Source of the DNA: JAJVID01 sp035714085
Lineage (GTDB): Bacteria; Acidobacteriota; Blastocatellia; RBC074
Length of the DNA: 64,000 nt
NCBI GenBank assembly: GCA_035714085.1
Contig: DASTMP010000180.1
Location: 8,040-72,039 of the forward strand
Direction of reading: 5' to 3'
The translations under genes were made by a program, and so were the position numbers. Positions 40,388-47,562 of the stretch are shown here, one piece after another. Below the pieces are notes generated by a model. It was not told where the DNA came from. It did not search any database and worked only from the letters and a program-made list of their open reading frames with translations. The first letter of the stretch is position 1; every line of letters begins with the position of its first letter.

Positions 40388-41305
40388 ATGAATCCGCGAG
40401 AAGAACTCAGGGAATTGATCGCCCAGGCCAAAGAGCATCTGCGTTATTACAGCGAGCTTGGTTTGACTCATATCGGCGAAATATCGGCTCCCGTTGCGTC
40501 AGAGCCAAAATTCGACGACCGTGTCGAAAAGCGAGTGGCGTCTTCAACGTCTGCCATGTCTGAACTGAAACGCCAGGAGCCGCCCGCGTCGGCAATCACC
40601 CCGCCGCCACAGTTTATCCCGAAACCAACAATCACAATGCCAACTAAACAAGAGAACGCCGCCGTAGTCTCGCTCTTTGGCGAGTCATCGCTCTTCGGCG
40701 AATCCGCGCCTTCGTCGGCCGAGACTCAATACTCCAACGAGACCCTCGAAGACATTCGCCGCGACCTTGGCGATTGCCAGCGTTGCAAGCTCTTCTCAAC
40801 GCGCACGAACATCGTCTTCGGCGAGGGGGCGCCGTGCGCCGAGTTGATGTTCGTAGGCGAAGGGCCCGGCGCCGACGAAGACGCCACGGGACGCCCCTTC
40901 GTGGGCCGCGCGGGGCAATTGCTCACCAAAATGATCGAGGCGATCGACCTGAAGCGCGAAGAAGTTTACATCGCCAACGTGGTCAAATCGCGTCCGCCGG
41001 GCAATCGCGCGCCGGAATCGGACGAGGTCAAAGCCTGCATCCCGTTTCTCTTTCGCCAGATCGCGGCGATTCGCCCGAAGCTGATCGTGGCGCTGGGCAA
41101 TCCCGCGATGCAGGCTCTGCTCGATACCAAAATCGGCATCACGAAGATGCGCGGCCAGCTCCAAGACTATCCGCGTATTCCCGAAATCAAAGTGCTGCCG
41201 ACATTCCATCCGGCCTACTTGCTGCGCTCGCCCGACAAGAAGCGAGAAGCCTGGGAAGATTTGAAGAAGGTTCGCGCGTTTCTGCGCGGCGAGGTAGAGC
41301 TGTAA
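40388..41305 (+). CDS. Uracil-DNA glycosylase, family 4
   Basis: 305 residues. Removes uracil from DNA. An unusual ~110-residue proline-rich N-terminal extension precedes the family 4 domain: CQRCKLF, then FVGEGPGADEDATGRPFVGRAGQLL (motif A region in two parts), NVVKSRPPGNRAP, and the FHPAYLLRSP motif. Family 4 enzymes hold a 4Fe-4S cluster with four cysteines; here CxxC and the cysteine of KACIPF are present, but the usual KCRPP cysteine is serine. It starts 4 bases after coaBC and precedes murB by 11 bases. Confidence 0.88.
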   Translation: MNPREELRELIAQAKEHLRYYSELGLTHIGEISAPVASEPKFDDRVEKRVASSTSAMSELKRQEPPASAITPPPQFIPKPTITMPTKQENAAVVSLFGESSLFGESAPSSAETQYSNETLEDIRRDLGDCQRCKLFSTRTNIVFGEGAPCAELMFVGEGPGADEDATGRPFVGRAGQLLTKMIEAIDLKREEVYIANVVKSRPPGNRAPESDEVKACIPFLFRQIAAIRPKLIVALGNPAMQALLDTKIGITKMRGQLQDYPRIPEIKVLPTFHPAYLLRSPDKKREAWEDLKKVRAFLRGEVEL

Positions 41306-41316
41306 GATCGAAGCCG

Positions 41317-42414
41317 ATGCCCGATCAGGGATTGATTCAGGAAAACGTTCCGCTCTCGCCGTTGACCACGCTGCGGATCGGCGGCCCCGCGCGCTTTTTC
41401 GTCGAAGCGCGTGGGGAAGACGAAATGCTCGAGGCGTTTTCGTTCGCCGGACAACGGGGTCTTCCACTCTTCATCCTCGGCGGCGGGAGCAACGCTCTGG
41501 TGGCTGACGAGGGCTTCCCCGGTCTGGTCGTCCACGTGGCGCTCAAAGGCGTGACCTGGCGCGACGAAGGCGACGAGGTCATTGTCACCGCCCGGGCCGG
41601 CGAGGATTGGGACGAACTCGTAAGCCAATGCGTCGAGCGCGATCTGGCGGGCATTGAATGTTTGAGCGGGATTCCGGGCAGCGTCGGCGGCACGCCCATT
41701 CAGAACGTCGGCGCTTACGGACAGGAGGTGAGCGAGACGATCGCTTCGGTTCGCGCCTTTGATCGCCTCGCCGGAGTGTTCACCGAATTGAGCAACGAGC
41801 AATGTCAATTCAGCTACCGCGCCAGCGTCTTTAACACCACGGCTCGCGACCGCTATGTCGTCACGGCGGTCGCTTACGGGTTGAAACCCCACGGAGAGCC
41901 GGCGATCCGCTATCCCGACCTCAGAAACTTCCTCTCAAATTTTTCGACAAAGCCTTCGCTCGGGCTGACGCGCGAAGCCGTGCGTGGCATTCGCGCGCAA
42001 AAGGCGATGCTCATCGCGCCCGACGACCCGGATTGCCGCAGCGCGGGGTCGTTCTTCAAAAACCCCGTCATCACATCCGAAACATTCGCCCGCATTGAAG
42101 AGATCGCCCGGGAGCGAAATCTGATCGGCGCCTCTGAACAGGTCCCGAATTTCCCGGCTGGCGACGGCAAGGTTAAAGTTTCAGCCGCCTGGTTGATCGA
42201 ACGCGCAGGATTTCATAAAGGCTACAACCTCGGCGCTGTCGGAATCTCTTCGAAGCATACGCTGGCGCTTGTCAACCGCGGGGGCGCGACCGCGCGTGAA
42301 GTGATTGGGTTAATGAAGCAGATTCAAGGGCGAGTGGCGGAAAAATTCGGTGTCCCTCTCACGCCGGAGCCCGTCTTTGTTGGGTTTGACGGGCCGGAAG
42401 GCGAACTGAAATAG
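41317..42414 (+). CDS. murB: UDP-N-acetylenolpyruvoylglucosamine reductase
   Basis: 365 residues. NADPH/FAD enzyme completing UDP-MurNAc synthesis. FAD-binding LTTLRIGGPARFFVEA and LFILGGGSNALVADEGF are followed by IPGSVGGTPIQNVGAYGQEV, FSYRASVF and the catalytic serine motif RSAGSFFKNP, then SAAWLIERAGFHKG. It is the long type I form (Escherichia-like). ATG of MPDQGLIQE chosen from position after the UDG stop. Confidence 0.95.
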   Translation: MPDQGLIQENVPLSPLTTLRIGGPARFFVEARGEDEMLEAFSFAGQRGLPLFILGGGSNALVADEGFPGLVVHVALKGVTWRDEGDEVIVTARAGEDWDELVSQCVERDLAGIECLSGIPGSVGGTPIQNVGAYGQEVSETIASVRAFDRLAGVFTELSNEQCQFSYRASVFNTTARDRYVVTAVAYGLKPHGEPAIRYPDLRNFLSNFSTKPSLGLTREAVRGIRAQKAMLIAPDDPDCRSAGSFFKNPVITSETFARIEEIARERNLIGASEQVPNFPAGDGKVKVSAAWLIERAGFHKGYNLGAVGISSKHTLALVNRGGATAREVIGLMKQIQGRVAEKFGVPLTPEPVFVGFDGPEGELK

Positions 42415-42483
42415 GCGCTCGAATGGCAATTTTGATGGGCCGATGGTAAGCTGGCGCCTTTCCGGCGCAATTCGGATAAGATT

Positions 42484-42567
42484 GAAAATCAACCACGAAG
42501 AAACGAAGAGCGCGAAGGAAGGATGGTAGAAATCTTCGCGTTCTTCGTTTCTTCGTGGTTGATTTTC
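42484..42567. repeat. Palindromic tandem-octamer element (GAAGAAAC type)
   Basis: Nearly perfect 33-bp arms: the left begins GAAAATCAACCACGAAGAAA and the right ends with its complement. Inner units repeat with ~8-base period. Related unit to the element at 33361. Located between murB and a glycosyltransferase gene. Confidence 0.9.
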
Positions 42568-42583
42568 CGCAGGAGCGTTAAAA

Positions 42584-43567
42584 GTGAAATGTCCTTACTC
42601 CATTGTCGTCCCCTTTCATAACGAAGAAGAGAATCTGCCTCCTCTTTATCGCCGTCTGACAAAAGTGATGGAGGATCTTGGCGAAGATTATGAGTTGGTC
42701 TTTGTCGATGACGGGAGCGCTGATCGCACACCAGCGATACTCAGAGAAATCTCCGCGCTCGACCCGCGCATAACAGGCGTACGATTGCGCCGCAATTTCG
42801 GCCAGACCGCGGCGCTGGCCGCCGGATTCGATTACGCGCAAGGCGACGTGATTATCGCTATGGACGGCGATCTGCAGCACCAGCCGGAAGACATCCCTCG
42901 ATTTCTGGCGAAGCTCGAAGAAGGTTACGACGTGGTCAGCGGTTGGCGCCAGAACCGCCAGGACGGTTTCCTGCGCGCGTTTCCGTCGAGGGTCGCGAAC
43001 AAGCTGATGGCGCGCGCGTCGGGAGTGTCGATCCACGACTTCGGCACGACATTCAAAGCCTATCGCCGCGAAGTGTTGGAAAGAATCCCGATCTACGGCC
43101 AAATGCACCGCTTCATCCCGGCGATGGCCAGCGTAGAAGGCGCGCTCATCGCCGAAATCCCCATCGAAGACAAACCGCGTGTGAACGGCAAATCTCATTA
43201 CGGCTTATCGCGAACGTTCCGCGTGATGTTCGACATTCTGACCATCCGCCTCATCGTGCGTTACTTCTCGCGTCCTCTGCATTTCTTCGGCGGCGTCGGG
43301 GCGGCGATGATCGCGATATCCGGAATGCTAGCCAGTTGGCTGTTATTCAAAAAGCTCTATTGGCGCGAAAACATATTCATTGAAAATGGGCCGATGCTGC
43401 TCTTCGCCGCCGTGTCTTTTCTGGGAGGAATTCAGTTTCTGGGATTGGGACTGCTCGGCGATCTCTTCACTCGGCTCTATTACGCGCCGGAGCGGAGGAA
43501 TATTTATAATGTGGCGCGCGTTTTTCGCAGCGAGATGCCAAAGACGTTTGAAGAAGAGAGGTCATAA
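42584..43567 (+). CDS. Family 2 glycosyltransferase, DPM1/ArnC-like, with two membrane helices
   Basis: 327 residues from a GTG start with AGGAG 8 bases upstream. GT-A domain: YSIVVPFHNEEENLPPLYRRL, LVFVDDGSADRTPAIL, GFDYAQGDVIIAMDGDLQHQ (acidic metal-binding DGD). Two membrane helices near residues 230-260 and 266-290 place it at the inner membrane; polyprenyl phosphate is the usual acceptor in this family. Exact sugar unknown. The DUF7660-like gene follows after 13 bases. Confidence 0.9.
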   Translation: MKCPYSIVVPFHNEEENLPPLYRRLTKVMEDLGEDYELVFVDDGSADRTPAILREISALDPRITGVRLRRNFGQTAALAAGFDYAQGDVIIAMDGDLQHQPEDIPRFLAKLEEGYDVVSGWRQNRQDGFLRAFPSRVANKLMARASGVSIHDFGTTFKAYRREVLERIPIYGQMHRFIPAMASVEGALIAEIPIEDKPRVNGKSHYGLSRTFRVMFDILTIRLIVRYFSRPLHFFGGVGAAMIAISGMLASWLLFKKLYWRENIFIENGPMLLFAAVSFLGGIQFLGLGLLGDLFTRLYYAPERRNIYNVARVFRSEMPKTFEEERS

Positions 43568-43580
43568 AGGAGTAAGGACG

Positions 43581-43853
43581 GTGGGGGTTTTGGAGCTTCT
43601 AAAACAGGTTAAGGATCGAGAGAGTTTTTTAGCCTTCGTGAAAGCTTTGATGGAAGAGTCTGAGCTTGCGGAAAAGATGGAAAGAGAGGAGCCGGAAAAA
43701 TACAGATTCTGCGCCCCGCTCGGGTGGGAGAATCGAAGTATTTCTTCTTTCATCGGCGCCGCATTGGCGTGCGTTGAAGACGGCTCATACTTCGAGGAAG
43801 CGAATTGGCGCGGGTTTGCTGAGTTTTTATACTGTGGAAAGATTTACGGGTGA
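43581..43853 (+). CDS. DUF7660-like small protein (90 residues)
   Basis: GTG start with a good SD, AAGGAG, 8 bases upstream. N-terminal helix VLELLKQVKDRESFLAFVKA, then an acidic region and a C-terminal part with WENRSISSFIGAALACVED, ANWRGFAEFLYCGKIYG, which resembles the closing motif of DUF7660 (single tryptophan, then FA-x-L-x-x-KIY). Role unknown. Its TGA overlaps the GTG of the isomerase gene (GTGA). Confidence 0.6.
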   Translation: MGVLELLKQVKDRESFLAFVKALMEESELAEKMEREEPEKYRFCAPLGWENRSISSFIGAALACVEDGSYFEEANWRGFAEFLYCGKIYG

Positions 43854-44926
43854 ACGTTCACATGCCGGTAAAAACTGAAATCGTCAATCGCAAACTCAGT
43901 CATTTCGATCTCTGCGCGAATCAGGACGTGGAGTTCCGCCGGAAGACAACTCTCTTTGAAGACGTCGAGCTGGTTCATCAGCCACTGGCCGAAACCAGGC
44001 TCGAAGACATCGATCTGGGCGTCGTCGCGCTCGGCAAACAGTTGAGCTATCCGCTGATCATCACGGGAATGACCGGAGGCGCGGAAGAGGTCGCCCGATT
44101 TAATCGGGAAGTGGCCGCGCTGGCCGATCGAATGGGCGTCGGTTTCGGCGTGGGTTCGCAGCGCGTGGCGCTTCGCCACCCCGAAATGAAGAAGACCTTT
44201 CAGGTGCGGGACGTCGCGCCGAATGTCTTGTTGTTCGGCAATCTCGGCGTGGCGCAGGCGCGCGAGTTGAGCTCGCGCGAAGTGACGCGGCTGGCCGAGG
44301 AGATAGGAGCGGACGCGATGTGCGTCCACCTTAACGCGGCGATGGAGATCATTCAGGAGAACGGCGACCACGATTTTCGCGGCTCGCTCGACGCCGTCAA
44401 GAGGCTGGTCGGCGAATCCCCGCTGCCGATCATTGTCAAAGAGACCGGCTGCGGCTTTGCGCGCGAATCGGGAATAAAACTCCGTGACGCCGGAGTCAAA
44501 TGGATTGACGTTTCGGGGGCCGGAGGGACTTCGTGGGTCGGGGTCGAAACGATCCGCAATCGCGCGATGCGACATCTGGGCGAGGCCTTCTGGGACTGGG
44601 GCGTCCCGACCGCCGCCAGCGTCTGCGAGCTTCGTTCGCTCGATTTGAACCTGATCGCGTCGGGCGGCGTCCGCACGGGGTTGCAGGCGGCGAAGGCGCT
44701 GGCGCTGGGCGCGAAAGTCGTCGGCGTCGCGCTCCCGGTCCTGCGCGCTTACGTCTCGGGCGGGATCAACGGCGTCGAAGCTTTTCTGAACGCCTTCTTC
44801 GACGAATTACGCGTGGCGCTGATGCTGTGCGGATGCGCAAGGGTTGGCGACCTTACCACTGACCATGCGGTGATCGGAGGGCGTCTGCTCGAATGGGTAG
44901 AGCAGCGCCGCCTTGCGACGCGATGA
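43850..44926 (+). CDS. fni: Type 2 isopentenyl-diphosphate delta-isomerase-like protein
   Basis: 358 residues (GTG at 43850, ATG 43862 also possible). FMN enzyme interconverting IPP and DMAPP for isoprenoid synthesis. Signatures: NRKLSHFDLC, LIITGMTGGAEEVARFNREV (split over GMTGG), GVGSQRVALRHPEM, IVKETGCGF, WIDVSGAGGTSW and LIASGGVRTG. The normal HLNxxQE motif reads HLNAAME, replacing the conserved Gln by Met; this residue is important in known enzymes, so activity is uncertain. Overlaps both neighbours by 4 bases. Confidence 0.87.
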   Translation: MNVHMPVKTEIVNRKLSHFDLCANQDVEFRRKTTLFEDVELVHQPLAETRLEDIDLGVVALGKQLSYPLIITGMTGGAEEVARFNREVAALADRMGVGFGVGSQRVALRHPEMKKTFQVRDVAPNVLLFGNLGVAQARELSSREVTRLAEEIGADAMCVHLNAAMEIIQENGDHDFRGSLDAVKRLVGESPLPIIVKETGCGFARESGIKLRDAGVKWIDVSGAGGTSWVGVETIRNRAMRHLGEAFWDWGVPTAASVCELRSLDLNLIASGGVRTGLQAAKALALGAKVVGVALPVLRAYVSGGINGVEAFLNAFFDELRVALMLCGCARVGDLTTDHAVIGGRLLEWVEQRRLATR

Positions 44927-45723
44927 GTGAACCAAGAGCTTCAGGCTTCACCAATCTCTGCGTCGCGGCCGCCATTGATGTCGAATTCAAAATCGCCGCC
45001 GGTCTGCTCTCTGGAAAATCCTTTTTGGAAGAGCCACGCATGAAAATCTGCCGCGGGCTGTTCAGCGGCCGCCGGGTCACGATTTTGCAATCGGGGATGG
45101 GCGCGGTCGGCTTCGCCGAACGACTCGCGGAACACCTCACGAATAACCGCTATGACGCTTTAATTATCGCGGGTTTGGCGGGCGCGCTTGATCCGCGGCT
45201 CCGAGTGGGCGACGCCGTTCTCTACAATCTTTGTTACGACGCCCGCGCTATTGATTTTCCCCTCCACGAACGCCCAGATCATAAAGAGGCCCGTGAAGAG
45301 GTCGCGGCCGCCGCCGGCGATGCGCTGTTGTCCGGCTTTCTGTCAGGGGCGTTAACCCGCGCCGGCCTTTCTTTCATTCGAGCGCCCGGAATTACATTCG
45401 GCAGGATCGTCACGGAGGCGAAAGAAAAATTGGCGCTCGGCGCTCAATATGGCGCGGCGGCCGTAGATATGGAAACTTACCAGGCGCTGAGCGCCTGCGC
45501 GCGACTCGATCTGCCTGCCGCCGCATTGCGCGTGATATCCGATGAAGCAGGGCGCGACATACCGGATTTCAACCGGGTTTATAACGCCGATGGCCGAATA
45601 AACGGCTGGCGAACGGCTTCGGCGATGATGGCCCGCCCGTCCGCCGCGCTCCGATTACTGTTGACTGTCCGCCGCGCGCTTCAATCCCTGCAATTGAACC
45701 TGCAGGCGGCGATGGGCGCGTGA
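44923..45723 (+). CDS. Nucleoside phosphorylase-like protein, possibly hopanoid-associated (HpnG-like)
   Basis: 266 residues from ATG 44923, overlapping the previous stop as ATGA. A PNP/UDP phosphorylase fold: VAAAIDVEFKIAAGL, QSGMGAVGFAERLAE, LIIAGLAGALDPRLRVGDAV and GAAAVDMETYQALSAC. HpnG removes adenine from adenosylhopane in bacteriohopanepolyol synthesis and is the closest role, supported by hpnA 0.7 kb away; a plain nucleosidase is also possible. No phosphate- or hopanoid-specific residue was established. Confidence 0.65.
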   Translation: MSEPRASGFTNLCVAAAIDVEFKIAAGLLSGKSFLEEPRMKICRGLFSGRRVTILQSGMGAVGFAERLAEHLTNNRYDALIIAGLAGALDPRLRVGDAVLYNLCYDARAIDFPLHERPDHKEAREEVAAAAGDALLSGFLSGALTRAGLSFIRAPGITFGRIVTEAKEKLALGAQYGAAAVDMETYQALSACARLDLPAAALRVISDEAGRDIPDFNRVYNADGRINGWRTASAMMARPSAALRLLLTVRRALQSLQLNLQAAMGA

Positions 45724-45759
45724 AACAGGCCGCGTCACAATCTCTGCGATTTTCGCCGG

Positions 45760-45788
45760 TTGACAAGGCGCGGGCAGGCGCCTAGAGT
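45760..45788 (+). promoter_or_regulatory. Sigma-70 type promoter of yjbQ
   Basis: Perfect TTGACA (45760-45765), 17-base spacer, TAGAGT (45783-45788). Confidence 0.75.
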
Positions 45789-45846
45789 TTCTCGATTGTT
45801 TTCAGGGTAATGATGATCCCCGGATAAAAACTAAGGAGAACAATAA

Positions 45847-46338
45847 ATGAGTGATCTAGCGCTTTCGGCGGTAGAGATGCGTCCAGAGATAGAGACCAAA
45901 GAGGGAAATTACAAAATAGCCTCCACCACGTTCGTTATCAGGACAGACGAGCGAGTCGAATTGAAATGCATCACCAGAGAGATCGCCGCGTTCGTCGAGC
46001 AGGCCCCGATCCGCGACGGCATCGTTCATATCTCGTCCCTGCATACCACAGCCGGGTTGATGATGAATGAAGTCCAGGGCGCGCTCCTCTCCGACATGAC
46101 CAATCTGTTCGAACAGCTCATTCCGAGCGCCGTGTATTACAAACACAATGATCCGCTGCTTTCCGACTGCGATCGCAGAAACGGCGACGCGCACCTTCGC
46201 GCGGCTGTGGTCGGCCATAGCGTTTCCATTCCGATCATCGACGGCAGGTTGAAAATAGGAACCTGGCAGAACGTTCTTCTTACCGAATTCGACGGCCCGA
46301 ACAACCGTAAAGTCCACGTTCAAGTGATGGGAATTTGA
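45847..46338 (+). CDS. yjbQ: YjbQ family (UPF0047) protein
   Basis: 163 residues. Conserved HISSLHTTAGLMMNEVQGAL, YYKHNDPLLSDCDRRNGDAH, VVGHSVSIPIIDGRLKIGTW and QNVLLTEFDGPNNRKVHV. Escherichia YjbQ has weak thiamine-phosphate synthase activity and related proteins are of uncertain physiological role. Own promoter upstream; AAGGAG precedes the ATG by 7 bases. Confidence 0.9.
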   Translation: MSDLALSAVEMRPEIETKEGNYKIASTTFVIRTDERVELKCITREIAAFVEQAPIRDGIVHISSLHTTAGLMMNEVQGALLSDMTNLFEQLIPSAVYYKHNDPLLSDCDRRNGDAHLRAAVVGHSVSIPIIDGRLKIGTWQNVLLTEFDGPNNRKVHVQVMGI

Positions 46339-46339
46339 G

Positions 46340-46434
46340 CGGGGAGTAGGGAGTGGGGAGTGGGGAATCGGGATAGGAACATCCTGATCACCCATTCCCC
46401 ACTCCCCATTCCCCATTCCCCATTCCCCACTCCC
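46340..46434. repeat. Palindromic tandem-heptamer element (GGGGAGT type)
   Basis: GGGGAGT/AGGGAGT heptamers (46341-46377) face CCCCACT/CCCCATT heptamers (46389-46434). It fills the gap between yjbQ and hpnA; the hpnA ATG follows 6 bases later without SD. Confidence 0.87.
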
Positions 46435-46439
46435 TTTCT

Positions 46440-47423
46440 ATGAAAGCATTTGTCACAGGCGCCACCGGCTTCATTGGCGCCCATCTGGCGCGGGCGTTGT
46501 TGCGCGATGGGCATCGTGTCAGGGCGTTGGTTCGCCCGGAGAGCGACCGGAGAAACATCGCCGGGACACCTGTCGAGTTGGTCGAAGGGGATCTGGATGA
46601 CCGGTACAGGCTCGCCGAACAGATAGCAGGCTGCGACGCGGTATTTCACGTCGCGGCCCGTTATTCTTTGTGGGTGAAAGATCGCGACTCGATCTACCGC
46701 GCCAACGTTGACGGCGTAAAAAATCTGCTCGCCGCCGCGCGAGCCGCGAGTGTCAAACGTTTCATTCACACCAGTTCGGTCGCAGCGATCGGAGTTCCCG
46801 CGCCGGGCGCGCTCGGAACCGAGGAGACACAGACCAGGCTCGAAGAGCTTGTCAGCGATTACAAGAAATCGAAGTACCTGGCCGAACAGGCCGCGCTCCA
46901 GGCGGCGCGCGAGGGGTTGGATGTGGTGATCGTCAATCCGTCGACGCCCGTCGGCGAGCGAGATGTCAAACCCACTCCGACTGGCGAGATCATACTGCGC
47001 TTCCTGCAAGATCGAATGCCCGCTTATGTCCACACGGGACTCAATCTGATCGATGTCGAAGACGTCGCGCGGGGGCACATACTGGCCTGGGAAAGGGGGC
47101 GAACCGGCGAGCGTTACATTCTGGGCGCCCGCAATCTCTCGCTCAAAGAGACGCTGGAAATCCTGGCGGCGATCACAGGCAAACGCGCCCCGCGAATCGC
47201 CGTCCCTCACCTCATCCCGATCGCCGTTGCCTTCATTGACGAGATGATACTCGCGCGCCTGGGCAAAAAGCCGCAGGTTTCTTTCTATGCGGCGCAGATG
47301 TCGAGAAAAGCTATGTATTACGATTCGTCAAAGGCCGTCCGCGAATTGGGATTGCCGCAGAACCCAATTGAGGCGGCTCTGGAGAAAGCCGTCCGGTGGT
47401 TTGAAGAGAACGGCTACGTTTGA
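46440..47423 (+). CDS. hpnA: Hopanoid-associated sugar epimerase HpnA
   Basis: 327 residues. Extended SDR: MKAFVTGATGFIGAHLARAL, VEGDLDDRYRL, FHVAARYSLWVKDRDSIY, YKKSKYLAEQAAL (YxxxK) and the hopanoid-epimerase hallmark VIVNPSTPVGERDVKPTPTG, then LNLIDVEDVARGHILAWERG. These match HpnA proteins, found with hopanoid genes. No squalene-hopene cyclase is in the window. Converges with the M28 gene across a palindrome. Confidence 0.92.
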   Translation: MKAFVTGATGFIGAHLARALLRDGHRVRALVRPESDRRNIAGTPVELVEGDLDDRYRLAEQIAGCDAVFHVAARYSLWVKDRDSIYRANVDGVKNLLAAARAASVKRFIHTSSVAAIGVPAPGALGTEETQTRLEELVSDYKKSKYLAEQAALQAAREGLDVVIVNPSTPVGERDVKPTPTGEIILRFLQDRMPAYVHTGLNLIDVEDVARGHILAWERGRTGERYILGARNLSLKETLEILAAITGKRAPRIAVPHLIPIAVAFIDEMILARLGKKPQVSFYAAQMSRKAMYYDSSKAVRELGLPQNPIEAALEKAVRWFEENGYV

Positions 47424-47439
47424 CCGATTGAATCGTCAC

Positions 47440-47562
47440 AAGGCGACTGGGGGACGGGGCGACTAGGCGACAGGGCGAATGAGATAAAAGCGGCGCGAAG
47501 ACGGGGAGACAATGAGAACTCCCGTCGCCCCGTCGCCTCGTCCCCCCGTCGCCCCGTCTCTC
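47440..47562. repeat. Palindromic tandem-octamer element (GGCGACGG type)
   Basis: GGCGACTG/GGCGACTA/GGCGACAG units (47442-47478) face CCGTCGCC/CCGTCGCC units (47521-47555). It separates convergent hpnA and M28 genes. Confidence 0.83.

Noticed and set aside
40774..41316. Long extension upstream of MurB (546-residue reading)
   Set aside because: That part is out-of-frame reading of the uracil-DNA glycosylase gene; the ATG at 41317 fits the MurB family.
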